NCBI GenBank assembly: GCA_036365455.1
Contig: JAWQUS010000022.1
Location: forward strand, 3,224,001 to 3,288,000
From: Macrosoma leucophasiata
Taxonomy: Eukaryota > Arthropoda > Insecta > Lepidoptera > Hedylidae
Direction: 5' to 3'
Length of the DNA: 64,000 nucleotides
A program made the translations under genes and the position numbers. A model generated the notes under the pieces. That model did not search any database. It was not told where the DNA came from and saw only the letters and a list, made by a program, of their open reading frames with translations. Of this stretch, positions 22,901 to 27,540 are shown one piece after another (within the stretch, counting starts at the first letter, position 1; each line of letters starts with the position of its first letter).

Positions 22901-25877
22901 CTGCCTTCCTGCACCAAGGTCCTGAATGCAGATCTGGTTGTACTCCGCTGTTCCTTCCACCAGCGCCAGAAATACGCTGTCTCTGAGAAGGTGAACCTGG
23001 AAGAGTATGATTGTAAAGTATTTTAGAGACGGGCTGGCAAAAGCCACCTCGACTATTATAGTAAAGACTGGTCGGCACTGGTTCCAGGTTCTTAAGACGG
23101 GAGTGCCAATTTTACTCGATCGATCGTGTGTACCAAATTTTTTTTTTTTTTTTTTTAATGTCATTGAAGTGGCAAACAAGCGTGCAGTTCATGTTGGTGT
23201 TAAGTGATAACTGCAGCCTATAAACACCCACACAAAGACCAAGGTCAAAAATGCAGATGCGTTACCACTCCTGAGGCCTAAGATGTTATACCTCTGTGCC
23301 GGAAATTACAGGGCCGTACATTAAAAAAAAATTATGTAACCAAATTTCATTTAGTTACATAAAATTCCACCGCAATCGAGTCAGGTCAGTAGCGTTCAAG
23401 AGTACCTATTGGCCAGTTTTCGATCCCAATCGTAAATCTTGATTGGAATCGAGAGTCAAGAGTAAGCCTGCAGATTTGTGAAATGAAACGTGTAATGAAA
23501 CACGTAATGAAAGAATTTGCCGTTTACATTGTCGCAATGCATCATGCAAGGTAACAGAATTTTCAAAGTGTGGACGGCTTGCGCGCACGAACTGTGCTCA
23601 ATGCGCGCACGAACAGAGCATTACAAATCGTGCACGCCGCGATCGCCATTTGTCGGTTTTTTCACCGAACACTAAGGGGCGCGCAGTATGCATGGAGCGT
23701 CAGTGTGGACGGGTTGCGAGTATCTTTACTGCGGAATGGGTAGTAGTAACGAGACTGAGCTATGTTCGCCGCGCGCATGACGGCAACAATGTTGAGCACG
23801 AAGCGGTTTTACTGGTGGTAGAGCTCCAGTGACGGAGCTCGCGGGCGTAGGCACCACCGCATTACCTAATATACTTGCCGCTAAATGGTAGTGTTCAGCA
23901 CTATCGTGTTCCGGTCAGGTGGTAATGTACGGCCCTGTAATTTCAGGCACAGAAGCCATAACACCTTAGGCCTCAGGAGTGGCAGCGCATCTGCATTTTG
24001 ACCTCTGGTCATTGTGTGGGTGTCTATAGGCTGCAGTCATCACTTAACATCAATGTGAACTGCATACTTGTTTGCCACTTTTATTACATAAAAAACAAAA
24101 AAAAAACCATGCTCGGTTCGTGTGCGCCCTGAGTCCACACTTATGAAATGCTCCTTTCATGTAATCATTTGTTATGATGGTGGCAAACAGTTCACATGGA
24201 TGGTAAGTGACAACTGCAGACATTTACATAAAAACTGGAGATCTATATGCAGGTGCATCTCTACCCCTGAGGCCTTAGTTCTTCCGCCTCTGTGATAAAT
24301 ACTACGGGGCCACAATTATTTTTTTTTCTTTTTATTTATGTAATTGAAGTGGCAAACAAGCATGCAGTTCACATTGATGTTAAGTGATGACTGCAGCCTA
24401 TAGACACCCACACAAAGACCAAGGTCAAAATGCAAATGCGTTACCACTCCTGAGGCCTAAGGCGTTATGCCTCTGTGCCGGAAATTACAGGGCCGTACAT
24501 TACCACCTTACCGGAACACGATATTGCTGAACACTACCATTTAGCGGCAAGTAAATCAGGTAATGCGTAATATCTCACTGGAACACGATAGTGCTGAACA
24601 CTAACATTTGGCGGCAGATAGATAAGGTAACACGGTGGCGCCTACACCCTACAGTTCCTACACTGGAACCCTACCACCAGTAAAGTAATGCTGGACTTAC
24701 TTTCTTCTATTGTCGTGCAGCAGTTCAGAGAGCACAGAGTGATATATAAGTTGGACATTTGCTGTGCTAATGGTCGTTTTTGCTGAAAAAAAATCAAAGC
24801 TTTAGCAAATCAATACAATTGTCCTTAACTATAGTAGGAGGTGGTAGAGCTCCATGGCGGAACTCGCGGGCGTAGGCACCACCGGCTTACCTACAATACT
24901 TGTCGCTAAATAGTAGTGTTCAGCACTATCGTGTTCCGGTCAGGTGGTATAATGTACGGCCCTGTAATTACCGGCACAGAGGCATAATACCTTAGGCCTC
25001 AGGAGTGGTAACGCATCTGCATTTTGACCTTGGTCTTTGTGTTAGTTAGTGTCTATAGGATGGAGTCATCATTTAACATTAATGTGAACTGCACGCTTGT
25101 TTGCCACTTCCATTACATAAAAAAAACTACTAATGCTATTGATCGATTGCTTGGGGCGGTAGTCAGTGCAATAACGCAAGATGGGCAGCAGCGTCCTACA
25201 ATAAAACTACCGCTACAGATCTCCAAACCACATGTCAAGCGTGGTGATTAAGGCATATCCTTCTATACCTATGATGCAATAGGGCATGATGCATCTTCGG
25301 AGGAGGCGTTTCTCCAGCAGTGGACATCTTTCAACTGAAACGATGGTGATGATTGGTTACACACACAACATTGAACCGTGATAAACGGTAAAATTTTTGT
25401 GAGCTTCTAGAAGGGTTTTATTTTCGAAAGAATTAAATACTCAAGAAAAACTGATCATCATTGTATCTGGAGGAACGAGATGTATTGTTGATCCGACGAA
25501 AAGGGAGGATCTTCCCACCAATCGAAGTGATAACTCCGGGTAGGGCGCAGCCCAACAATCAACGTTTAGAAGTTGTATATATAGGGCAACTCATCCGAAA
25601 ACTTCGTATGTGCGATTCAGCACAGCGCCATCTTCCGTATTAGACAAGTACTTGTGTTTCCTCAGTATTCCACTAGGTGGAAACTTATGTAGTCGACGCT
25701 AGTGACGCTAAACATTCTCATTTAATGTGACCGCTAAGATACCGAGGCAGGGTTTTAAATGTATAGATATTTACTTCCATAATAATATTCATCAAACGTC
25801 TTCACCCAACCGGCGTCCATGTGTGAGTGAGGTATAATGTGGATGTTGAGAGCGCCATCTCTTGTCGGCGGACATTG
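1848..25877 (-). CDS. Lysosomal-type alpha-mannosidase (GH38), 18 internal exons, both ends missing
   Basis: The enzyme removes alpha-linked mannose from N-glycans, normally in the lysosome. Exons in transcription order: 25877-25775, 24782-24701, 22996-22811, 21893-21769, 20182-20102, 19461-19325, 18675-18542, 17681-17561, 15428-15321, 12920-12818, 11492-11402, 9545-9455, 8466-8349, 6323-6166, 5170-5093, 3967-3800, 3071-2920, 1946-1848. Every junction has AG/GT borders and the phases agree across all 18, giving about 711 codons without a stop. Family landmarks in order are HSHMDAGW (zinc ligands), FTFSETAYFWRWW, GGGWVQGDEA, IDTYGHSREH (nucleophile aspartate), YWTGFYTSRP, LHHDGITGTSQQH (second zinc histidine) and IFYTDSNSRQM. 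Full-length family members have roughly 950-1000 residues, so the N-terminal signal exon and about 250 C-terminal residues are absent. The lysosomal (MAN2B1) subtype is inferred from exon-by-exon similarity; a lepidopteran-specific paralog is possible. Confidence 0.93.
2461..2850 (+). pseudogene. Non-LTR retrotransposon (RTE-like) reverse transcriptase C-terminus, fragment
   Basis: Open frame of 119 residues with RIEAFEMRTYRRML, ISWTNKVTNEEV, KVGYLGHIMRHDRYQLLQL and GKRSVGRRKKSWLRNIREW. This is the C-terminal tail that follows the reverse transcriptase domain in RTE-type and related LINEs. No reverse transcriptase core is present upstream, so it is a truncated copy inside an intron of the mannosidase gene. 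Confidence 0.8.
2920..3071 (-). CDS. alpha-mannosidase exon (17th)
   Basis: Contains VKEIRQRFSDWVTQTIRLY and EMEWIIGPVPVG, the conserved segment before the D-x-GKE block. The frame requires the acceptor GCTTAG|ATTACAG. A second AG seven bases downstream would shift the frame, so the upstream AG is chosen. Confidence 0.9.
3110..3340 (+). repeat. SINE-A, old subfamily copy
   Basis: Matches SINE-A from CTGCATTACCTAATC to GTTTGCCACCTTCGTTACAT with many substitutions; there is no poly(A) run. Confidence 0.75.
3396..3778 (+). pseudogene. RTE-like LINE C-terminus, second fragment
   Basis: Frames carry RNEEIRIRTKVTDIAHR, LKWQWVGHIARKTDGRW and, after frameshifts, the GRPP..TDD and AVDVFWLK-type 3' end (CCAGCAGTGGACGTCTTTTG). 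It is a typical 5'-truncated LINE tail; the exon ending at 3800 begins just beyond it. Confidence 0.8.
3800..3967 (-). CDS. alpha-mannosidase exon (16th)
   Basis: Encodes 56 codons in phase 0, with DKSTGLLESIQHVDGVKV, QNFYFYSQTQQ and SGSYSFRPDRDRPTP. This is the hallmark C-terminal-domain block of lysosomal mannosidases (D-x-x-TGLL, then the SGAYIFRP-type motif). Donor CCT|GTAAGT, acceptor CTTCTAG. Confidence 0.95.
4294..4544. mobile_element. hAT-type MITE (CAGTGCCGGAT ends)
   Basis: Ends CAGTGCCGGAT / ATCCGGCACTG are inverted repeats, with a second inverted block (GGGGCCCGTAGCA) inside. The flanks are a perfect 8-bp duplication, GACATAAG (4286-4293 and 4545-4552), the hAT hallmark. No transposase is encoded. 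Confidence 0.9.
4625..4730 (+). repeat. Repeat N fragment (GTCCAC...GGCGCC...GATGGCGTA)
   Basis: A diverged copy of the family whose longest copies are at 52497 and 19561. Confidence 0.55.
4741..4866 (-). repeat. SINE-A, old fragment
   Basis: Reverse-strand match to the SINE-A 5' half (GACCGGAACATGATAG, GCCCGCGAACTC...CACTGGAGC-type). Confidence 0.65.
4935..5068. repeat. Dispersed repeat (GGCGTGAAGATACATAC)
   Basis: Shared, in the other orientation, with 38862-38985 (CTTCACGCCAGGTCC...GGCAGAGAGTGTGGAGC). Partial matches lie at 13858-13905, 18215-18300 and 63505-63530. Confidence 0.6.
5093..5170 (-). CDS. alpha-mannosidase exon (15th)
   Basis: A 26-codon phase-0 exon reading EENAFIKQQKT to SLITNE, between acceptor TTAATTGCAG and donor GAG|GTCAGT. 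It fits the linker before the TGLL block; the similarity is modest but the phases and splice sites match both neighbours. Confidence 0.8.
5783..6140 (+). repeat. SINE-T (tRNA-like SINE), copy 1
   Basis: Contains a tRNA-like block at 5990-6063 (acceptor halves ACTTCAG/CTGAAGT, D-arm GCTC..GAGC, T-arm with GTTCGAGTC). It is flanked by a perfect 13-bp duplication ATTGTTACAATCT (5770-5782, 6141-6153). The 5' end carries an inverted copy of the 3' tail (AAAGAAAAATGGAAAGAAAA) and a short hairpin (TCGCTTTTACCC / GGGTAAAAGCGA). It lies in the mannosidase intron, 11 bases from a splice donor. Confidence 0.85.
6166..6323 (-). CDS. alpha-mannosidase exon (14th)
   Basis: Reads DEEVEHQLVTLPSSV to PPLGYTSYYISTIRDPL, with the PPLGY-type motif found in family members. 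Acceptor ATATTACAG, donor TTG|GTAATT. A SINE lies only 11 bases beyond the donor, inside the intron. Confidence 0.9.
6443..6746 (+). mobile_element. MITE B copy (ATAGAGCAAC ends), full-length
   Basis: The left end ATAGAGCAACACGGGCC and a degenerate right end form terminal inverted repeats of about 45 bases, rich in CCGGCCGCGGCGG. Another copy follows after two bases in the same orientation. Confidence 0.85.
6749..7033 (+). mobile_element. MITE B copy, tandem neighbour
   Basis: Same order of internal blocks as the copy before it (GTTTATTACCGATGCAAAAC, TCACACCTTGAC, GGGGAAAGCCTGCATATGG). It ends GTTGCTCTATGG. Confidence 0.85.
7136..7188. repeat. 53-bp near-perfect hairpin
   Basis: The arms GTCGC.GCCACAATAT.AGAAT pair with their complement around a five-base loop (TCCTC). 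No other copy was noticed in the window. Confidence 0.75.
7200..7940. other. AT-rich intron sequence, nothing recognised
   Basis: No reading frame, repeat match or splice-consistent exon seen; this is part of the mannosidase intron between the exons at 8349 and 6323. Confidence 0.5.
8040..8275. repeat. Inverted pair of SINE-A 5' ends with flanking 30-base duplication
   Basis: A plus-strand SINE-A 5' part (8092-8190) is joined head-on to a minus-strand piece (8191-8238). The segments before and after (GACGCCTTTTTTGAAGAA / GACGCTTTTTTTGAAGAA) are about 30 bases long and nearly identical. Confidence 0.75.
8349..8466 (-). CDS. alpha-mannosidase exon (13th)
   Basis: Encodes FIETQETILLLVYNPLSVKS then HVRLPAIALHYSIRDYN; the VYNPL motif marks the start of the C-terminal beta domain. 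Acceptor CTCTTCCAG, donor AACG|GTAAGA. Confidence 0.93.
8840..9230 (+). repeat. Family X retroelement, copy 1
   Basis: Starts AGTTTTGGCGG, contains GAGGCGTATGGTGCTCTTAT and ends GCGATGCCATAAAAACAAAA. The same sequence recurs at 43173, 54697, 62071, 62608 and 63289. Confidence 0.8.
9455..9545 (-). CDS. alpha-mannosidase exon (12th)
   Basis: Reads SILTPSWGGSRRPK then FVMCHQLNMSQCR, the C-x-x-LN-S-C block of the family. Acceptor TTTTTCAG; the donor is read as AGG|GTAAGT (a GT one base upstream would break the phase). Confidence 0.9.
9570..9870. repeat. tRNA-like SINE remnants (two halves in opposite orientation)
   Basis: 9571-9625 carries AGTCCAGCCGCTTTACCAC (minus). 9790-9850 carries GTTGCAAGTTCGATTCCTGC then GAAGTCAATTTTTACATTCC (plus). 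The two pieces resemble the tRNA part and tail of SINE-T but are diverged. Confidence 0.45.
10390..11244 (+). mobile_element. Non-autonomous hAT transposon with BED-type transposase remnant
   Basis: Ends TAGGGTTTCTG and CAGAAACCCAA are inverted repeats. The flanks are an 8-bp duplication GAGACAAT (10382-10389, 11245-11252). The interior is rich in CTCGAG palindromes. The plus-strand frame at 10763-11041 reads NGLVRYLQSVHKI, then a low-complexity linker, then DGLTMRQITRSEF, resembling the end of a BED zinc finger and the start of a hAT transposase; the catalytic part is missing. Confidence 0.88.
10763..11041 (+). pseudogene. hAT transposase N-terminal remnant (BED finger end plus linker)
   Basis: A 92-residue frame. 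Residues 8-20 (LVRYLQSVHKITL) fit the HxxxxH end of a BED finger only loosely, because the cysteine pair is upstream and absent. Residues 75-92 match the first conserved segment of hAT transposases. The frame then stops and non-coding sequence follows. Confidence 0.6.
11402..11492 (-). CDS. alpha-mannosidase exon (11th)
   Basis: Completes the HHDGITG/TSQQHV active-site motif across the junction and continues INDFIKILTEGIESAAKK. Acceptor TTGTTTCAG, donor TTAAG|GTACTT. Confidence 0.94.
11561..11824 (-). repeat. SINE-A copy
   Basis: Runs from the A-rich end (ATGTAATGGAAGTGGCAAAC) to GCCCGCGAGCTC on the reverse strand; the first bases of the SINE are missing. Confidence 0.88.
11822..12372. repeat. 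CGATAGT-rich repeat split by a LINE 3' end
   Basis: The pieces 11822-11865 and 12190-12372 are rich in ATCGATAGTAT-type palindromes. They flank a reverse-oriented LINE 3' untranslated region (11866-12187, TTTAGGGTGACAGGCACCTC), which recurs at 46000, 55180 and 56200. Confidence 0.6.
12380..12620 (+). repeat. Family X, strongly diverged copy
   Basis: GAGTTTTGGCGGGAACGCGG at the start and CCTCCAAAACTTCGTAAAAT, then CATCACTTTACTGGAGCC, match family X in order. Confidence 0.55.
12818..12920 (-). CDS. alpha-mannosidase exon (10th), second zinc histidine
   Basis: Reads IFKQLAVISRMGDSYELHSL then VVSLVLHHDGITG; the HHD corresponds to the QHHDA-x-TGT motif carrying a zinc ligand in GH38. Acceptor TTCTACAG, donor ACAG|GTGAGA. 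Confidence 0.95.
12956..13727 (-). mobile_element. MITE B copy split by MITE C
   Basis: Left part 12956-13069 (ATAGAGCAACGCGGGCC to GCCTGTCGCC) and right part 13550-13727 (GTGAAATTGTTTTTGTATTT to GTTGCTCTATG) are the two halves of one MITE B. The MITE C at 13075-13549 was inserted later. Confidence 0.82.
13075..13549 (+). mobile_element. MITE C (AAAGGAGATGTTGC ends), copy 1
   Basis: Terminal inverted repeats AAAGGAAATGTTGC / GCAATATCTCCTTT. The interior includes CGCCCGCCATATTCGCCATG. Other copies are at 53848-54373 and 60927-61401. The superfamily is not resolved because no target duplication is clear. Confidence 0.8.
13730..14012 (-). repeat. SINE-A old copy, interrupted
   Basis: The SINE-A reverse match (ACGTTAAGTGATGACTGCAG) is interrupted at about 13855-13917 by the TATCTTCACGCCAGGTC repeat and resumes to TTTGGCGGCAGATAGATTAG. 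Confidence 0.75.
14050..14112 (-). repeat. SINE-A, 3' end only
   Basis: Poly(T) followed by AATGTAATAAAAGTG and CATGCAGTTCACATTGAT; truncated. Confidence 0.7.
14170..14468 (+). repeat. SINE-A copy, old subfamily
   Basis: Begins TGGTAGAGCTCCAGTGACGG and ends TTGCCACCTTCGTTAAATAA. Diagnostic changes (GGTTAGATGGTAATGTATGG, CTATCTGCCGCC) group it with the copies at 3110 and 55735. Confidence 0.88.
14500..14960 (+). repeat. LINE 3' untranslated region ending in TTTGAG repeats
   Basis: AACAAAGAATGTGCCATATT and TTGTTATTCGCTTTAATTTT match parts of the LINE 3' ends at 55900-56210. It ends AAATAAATGTTTGAGTTTGA, a tail typical of lepidopteran CR1/Jockey-group LINEs (clade inferred). Confidence 0.6.
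14961..15280. repeat. GC-rich repeat (CACACGGGCGCCGC)
   Basis: The motif CACACGGGCGCC occurs at both ends of this stretch (14960 and 15249) and again at 63800. A run of Gs lies near 15200. The class is unknown. Confidence 0.4.
15321..15428 (-). CDS. alpha-mannosidase exon (9th)
   Basis: A 36-codon phase-0 exon with EDLLPYGSDASTYWTGFYT and SRPSIKYLARRAHVFLQ, the conserved FFPY...WTGY.TSRP.LK block. Acceptor TTACTACAG, donor CAG|GTAAAC. Confidence 0.95.
16210..16489 (+). repeat. SINE-A copy
   Basis: Full length from TGGTACAACTCCAGTGACGG to TTATTACATAAAAAAA. It sits between two copies of a short sequence (TTGTACCAAGATATTT-type), so the exact duplication is unclear. Confidence 0.9.
16600..16800. 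repeat. Repeat U, copy 1
   Basis: GCGGACACTCCGC...TTAATTTGGTCTCTATTACA...CAACCGTCGCCCATAAGAG is almost identical to 45795-45955. Confidence 0.7.
16860..17165 (-). pseudogene. LINE reverse transcriptase C-terminus (CR1/Jockey-like), fragment
   Basis: The reverse strand reads, with frameshifts, RRAVRIVNDPGL, LEHLNLRRDIASL, ELFDMVPPSFF and VRFSSSFLPRT. This is the same protein segment seen at 47745-48255 and 55285-55440. Confidence 0.75.
17256..17539 (-). repeat. SINE-A copy
   Basis: Full length on the reverse strand. Its head (CACTGGAGCTCTACCA) ends about 20 bases before the splice donor of the exon at 17561-17681. Confidence 0.9.
17561..17681 (-). CDS. alpha-mannosidase exon (8th)
   Basis: Encodes YINSHPANISDVNIFYSTPS then CYLKAIYLYGKRDKAV, matching the VLYSTPACYL family block. 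Acceptor TTTTTTTCAG, donor AAG|GTAAGG. Confidence 0.94.
18022..18515 (-). repeat. Repeat N copies with an unrelated piece between them
   Basis: 18022-18175 and 18390-18515 are two reverse copies of repeat N (GGCAACTCTTGCGAAAACTT and GCCAACTCTTGAGAAATCTT). The sequence between includes the GGCAGAGACCGCAGAGAGTG repeat. The pair ends just before the exon at 18542. Confidence 0.6.
18542..18675 (-). CDS. alpha-mannosidase exon (7th)
   Basis: Reads AIEFISQIERQAKYYEHDNV then MVTMGGDFTYQSAANWFMNI, the conserved TMG.DF.Y..A..WF segment lining the substrate pocket. Acceptor TTTGACAG, donor AA|GTACGT. Confidence 0.95.
18700..19020 (+). repeat. Repeat O (GCGACTTCGTCCGCGTGAGA), copy 1
   Basis: A common lepidopteran repeat: CTAGCTGTGCCCGCGACTTC at the start, then GGCGCAGCTAGTATAA, AAACAGACAGTCAGACAGAC and TACCGTGTATACATACATAT. 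Other copies are at 31343, 51925 and 57760. Confidence 0.75.
19325..19461 (-). CDS. alpha-mannosidase exon (6th)
   Basis: Encodes GKMSDIMTHTLYNLYNPPDG then FDFLCSDEPIVDDP, equivalent to the YNPP..LCWDVLC.D.P.V.DP block. Acceptor TGCTTTCAG, donor CGG|GTAAAA. Confidence 0.95.
19561..19855 (+). repeat. Repeat N, long copy ending in AATAAATACATGATT
   Basis: Starts TGTAGCGTCCATTACATGAG, includes CGCTATCACCTCGCCTGGGC and a TATAAATAC motif near 19780, and ends with an AATAAA-type signal near 19838. The layout resembles a solo LTR, but no paired repeat or primer-binding site is seen. Confidence 0.5.
20102..20182 (-). CDS. alpha-mannosidase exon (5th)
   Basis: Reads RVDHKQREAMIEEDRMEFMS then RGSDVLG, equivalent to the R.DYQDK....ME..W segment. 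Acceptor CATTCTCAG, donor TTGG|GTAAGT; both phases agree with neighbours. Confidence 0.9.
20228..20356 (+). mobile_element. MITE B, partial
   Basis: CATAGAGCAACACGTGCCAC to CTCACACCT; the right half is missing and about 35 internal bases are deleted. Confidence 0.75.
20477..20759 (+). repeat. SINE-A copy
   Basis: Full length from CTGGTGGTAGAGCTCCAGTG to CATAAAAAAAG. Confidence 0.92.
20934..20984. mobile_element. MITE B right end only
   Basis: AGGGAAAAGCCTGCATATGG followed by CTACTCCCCTCCGGTGTTGC and TCTATGG. Confidence 0.7.
21342..21412. mobile_element. Minimal MITE B: 71-bp perfect palindrome with 8-bp duplication
   Basis: Two 32-base arms starting CATAGAGCAACGCGGG are perfectly complementary around a seven-base loop (ACCGGAG). 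The flanks are an exact 8-bp duplication, GTTCCCGG (21334-21341 and 21413-21420). It is only the terminal inverted repeat of MITE B, with no interior. Confidence 0.93.
21590..21721. mobile_element. MITE B deletion derivative
   Basis: The ends ATAGAGCAAGACGGGCCACC and GGCCCGTGTTACTCTATG are kept; most of the interior is lost. It lies 48 bases beyond the donor of the mannosidase exon at 21769-21893. Confidence 0.85.
21769..21893 (-). CDS. alpha-mannosidase exon (4th), catalytic nucleophile
   Basis: Contains GWQIDTYGHSREHTSLLAQM then GYDGLFIG. The aspartate in IDTYGHS aligns with the GH38 nucleophile of IDPFGHS, which also binds zinc. PF replaced by TY is a departure from the usual motif, while the aspartate, glycine and histidine are kept. 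Confidence 0.96.
21945..22705 (-). mobile_element. Penelope-like element 3' remnant, split by a Harbinger-type element
   Basis: 21945-22012 (ATTTCGGTCGCTTTTCAGC) and 22615-22705 (ATCGATTTCGTAAACGCGTT) are the two halves of the 3' end of the Penelope-like element seen intact at 26800-26960, here on the reverse strand. Confidence 0.82.
22013..22614 (+). mobile_element. PIF/Harbinger-type element with MADF-like start
   Basis: Terminal inverted repeats AGCCGGGTACA / TGTACCCGCCT are flanked by a three-base duplication TAA (22010-22012, 22615-22617), typical of PIF/Harbinger. At 22300 a frame starts MEQDDATAAEEA then TFTWSEEKVLL, resembling the beginning of the MADF/Myb-like second protein of Harbinger elements. 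It stops soon after, so the copy is non-autonomous. Confidence 0.8.
22811..22996 (-). CDS. alpha-mannosidase exon (3rd)
   Basis: The longest exon: FTFSETAYFWRWWKEQR, EGRIQFAGGGWVQGDEATS and DYLQIIDQFTWGLR. These match the F.YVE.AFF.RWW and GGWVMNDEA blocks of lysosomal mannosidases. Acceptor CTCTTCCAG, donor GAG|GTATTT. Confidence 0.97.
23138..23323 (-). repeat. SINE-A copy, 5' truncated
   Basis: Poly(T) of about 19 bases followed by the SINE 3' half; it stops at GGCCGTACATTA. Confidence 0.88.
23467..24160 (+). mobile_element. Harbinger-type element, second copy, split by SINE-A
   Basis: GTCGGTTTTTTCACCGAACAC and GCGCGCAGTATGCATGGAGC correspond to 22206-22250 of the first copy; the right end resumes after the SINE at CATGCTCGGTTCGTGTGCGC. 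Borders are approximate. Confidence 0.65.
23811..24107 (+). repeat. SINE-A copy inside the Harbinger-type element
   Basis: Full length from ACTGGTGGTAGAGCTCCAGT to TTATTACATAAAAAAC plus an A-run. Confidence 0.92.
24163..24680 (-). repeat. Old SINE-A split by a young SINE-A
   Basis: The old copy occupies 24163-24316 and 24570-24680. The younger reverse copy 24317-24569 starts with a T-run and is cleaner in sequence. The old copy ends about 20 bases from the donor of the exon at 24701-24782. Confidence 0.85.
24701..24782 (-). CDS. alpha-mannosidase exon (2nd)
   Basis: Reads KTTISTANVQLIYHSVLSEL then LHDNRRK. Acceptor TTTTTTTCAG, donor AAA|GTAAGT. An old SINE copy in the intron ends about 20 bases beyond the donor. 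Confidence 0.94.
24840..25127 (+). repeat. SINE-A copy
   Basis: From GGTGGTAGAGCTCCATGGCG to CATTACATAAAAAAAA. Confidence 0.92.
25133..25355 (+). repeat. RTE-like LINE 3' end
   Basis: Ends in CCAGCAGTGGACATCTTTCA, ACTGAAACGATGGTGATGAT; the GATGAT tail is typical of RTE-type LINEs. Confidence 0.65.
25495..25692 (-). repeat. Repeat N copy
   Basis: Reverse match to the long copy at 52497, including TTGTATATATAGGGCAACTC and GCGCCATCTTCCGTATTAGA. Confidence 0.6.
25775..25877 (-). CDS. alpha-mannosidase exon (first one found), zinc-binding HSHMD
   Basis: Reads QCPPTRDGALNIHIIPHSHM then DAGWVKTFDEYYYG. The H-x-D pair binds the catalytic zinc. Acceptor TTTGTTTCAG means at least one more 5' exon, carrying the signal peptide, exists upstream (to the right); I could not find it. 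Donor GGAA|GTAAAT. Confidence 0.96.
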
Positions 25878-26078
25878 CTGAAACAAATCAATAGATGATT
25901 CAAGGCAGGCTATTTCCTTCTCCAAAAAACAAAAATCAGCCCTAAAAATGCTCGAATTTTGGTCACTCAACTGGCCTTCTGGTCGCACCCGGCCATGCAT
26001 CTGCAGTTTTTTTTATTCTGCATACAGTTTTAATGTAGATATCTATAGGTACAGCATGACCTTAACATGTAAGTGTCC

Positions 26079-26963
26079 ATTGAAATAAAACTATTTTCTA
26101 CGGATTTATCTCGCGTATATGAAGCACCTACGCCAGGTGCTACATAACAACAAGCTCCATGTACCACCCGTCCGTCACAGAGGCCGCGTGAAACCACCTA
26201 CAGTAGAACGACAACCAGCCATACTACCTTACGTTAAGGGTGTCACAGATAAAATCAGCAACATTTTAAAAAAGAATTCCATTAAAACAGTTTTCAAACC
26301 ATATAAAAAGATTCATCAGTATTTAAGACCCATTAAAAGTAATATTCCATTACAAAATTCTGGCATTTATAAATTAGATTGTGATTGTGGACTCTCATAT
26401 ATTGGTCAAACGAAGAGAGCTGTATCCACCCGCGTTAAAGAGCACATTGCTGATGTCAAAAACCGAAGAACAGGGAGGTCTGCAGTCTGTGAACACATAG
26501 CGGATAAGCCAAACCATTACATCCGGTTTGATAAAATTCAAATACTCGCTAGAGAACACAAACCCATTCCACGAATGGTACGCGAGGCTATTGAAATTAA
26601 AAAACACCCAAATTTCAATAGAGAAGATGGATGGCGATTATCAACATCATGGGATCCCATACTTAGCAAGATTAAATCCCAGCCGCAGCAGTCTGCAAGA
26701 CCTCAAGATACCATAAGTAATTATTGTGTTAATCCTGAACGCTACGCAAGGCGTTTACGAAATCGATGGAGGTAGCTACATATAATTTTTCAAACTTCTG
26801 TCAGACAAATGTCACCTCAGTCTGCCCGGGACCACGGAAGCTGAAAAGCGACCGAAACGTCGGGTTGATTTTAAAAATCATTTTAGTTTAATATACGCGA
26901 GATGAATCCGTAAAAAATAGTTTTATTTCAATGAGTGTAGCTCGCGAAAACCTAAGAACATAT
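26079..26963 (+). mobile_element. Penelope-like element, 5' truncated, with terminal inverted repeats and 13-bp duplication
   Basis: The flanks are an exact direct repeat CATGTAAGTGTCC (26066-26078, 26964-26976). The 5' end (TTGAAATAAAACTATTTTCT...TTATCTCGCGTATAT) is an inverted copy of sequence near the 3' end (ATATACGCGAGATGAATCCG...), as often seen in Penelope-like elements. The reading frame at 26119-26775 covers only the C-terminal part of the polyprotein. Confidence 0.9.
26119..26775 (+). CDS. Penelope-like element protein, GIY-YIG endonuclease end (partial)
   Basis: 218 residues with LPYVKGVTDKISNILKKNSI (around 34-53), GIYKLDCDCGLSYIGQTKRA (around 77-96, the GIY-YIG motif) and EHIADVKNRR / EHIADKPNHYIRFD downstream. 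The endonuclease nicks the target for reverse transcription. The reverse transcriptase domain that should precede it is missing, so the first methionine is not the true start. The frame is open to the stop at 26773-26775, which suggests a fairly young insertion. Confidence 0.9.
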   Translation: MKHLRQVLHNNKLHVPPVRHRGRVKPPTVERQPAILPYVKGVTDKISNILKKNSIKTVFKPYKKIHQYLRPIKSNIPLQNSGIYKLDCDCGLSYIGQTKRAVSTRVKEHIADVKNRRTGRSAVCEHIADKPNHYIRFDKIQILAREHKPIPRMVREAIEIKKHPNFNREDGWRLSTSWDPILSKIKSQPQQSARPQDTISNYCVNPERYARRLRNRWR

Positions 26964-26982
26964 CATGTAAGTGTCCCTTACG

Positions 26983-27192
26983 TTTGAAATTCACTTTTTT
27001 TGTTACATGCTCATGTTTGGGTCTTTAATTCACATGTGTGTACCTTCATTCAAATTTCAACTCGATCGGTCCAGTACTTTCGGAGGAAATAGACTTTGAC
27101 AGGTGGACCGACAGACAGACATCCAGACAGACGTACGAGTAATCTTCGTGAAGGGTTCCTATTTCTCCTTTTGAGGTACGGAACCCTAAAAA
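26983..27192. repeat. Dispersed repeat S (GGTACGGAACCCTAAAA)
   Basis: CAAATTTCAACTCGATCGGT, GACCGACAGACAGACATCCA and GAGGTACGGAACCCTAAAA form a pattern very common in lepidopteran DNA; it occurs once here. Confidence 0.5.
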
Positions 27193-27243
27193 GTGTGAAC
27201 AGCATGCATTTTGCAACTTGCAGAGGATAAATAAAAATGTAAA

Positions 27244-27540
27244 CGTAACTTCACGCCGAGGTAAATGTAAGCATACTAGCATACATGGCAAACACCCTCG
27301 ATTCGCCGGTTACGGTTTGGCTCACGTAACAGGTTGCCTGCCTGACATCCCCTAGCCTGTTGACATCTCCGGTCACATTACCAAACTCCGAGGTACTGGG
27401 CAACGTCCAGAAAATGGAAAAAGCCTAGTAGAATCAGAGATAAAGGATTTCACATCGGTCTCTGATAGTCCCGGGAATCGAACCCAGGGTCCCAGCGTAG
27501 TAGTAGTGGCCTGCTACCACTAGACTACTGAGGAAGTTAA
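27244..27540 (-). repeat. tRNA-derived SINE-V, copy 1
   Basis: On the reverse strand it starts CTCAGTAGTCTAGTGGTAGC (tRNA A-box region) and has GGGTTCGATTCCCGGGA (B-box). The tail runs to GGCGTGAAGTTACG. It is the same family as 46096-46413. Confidence 0.8.
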
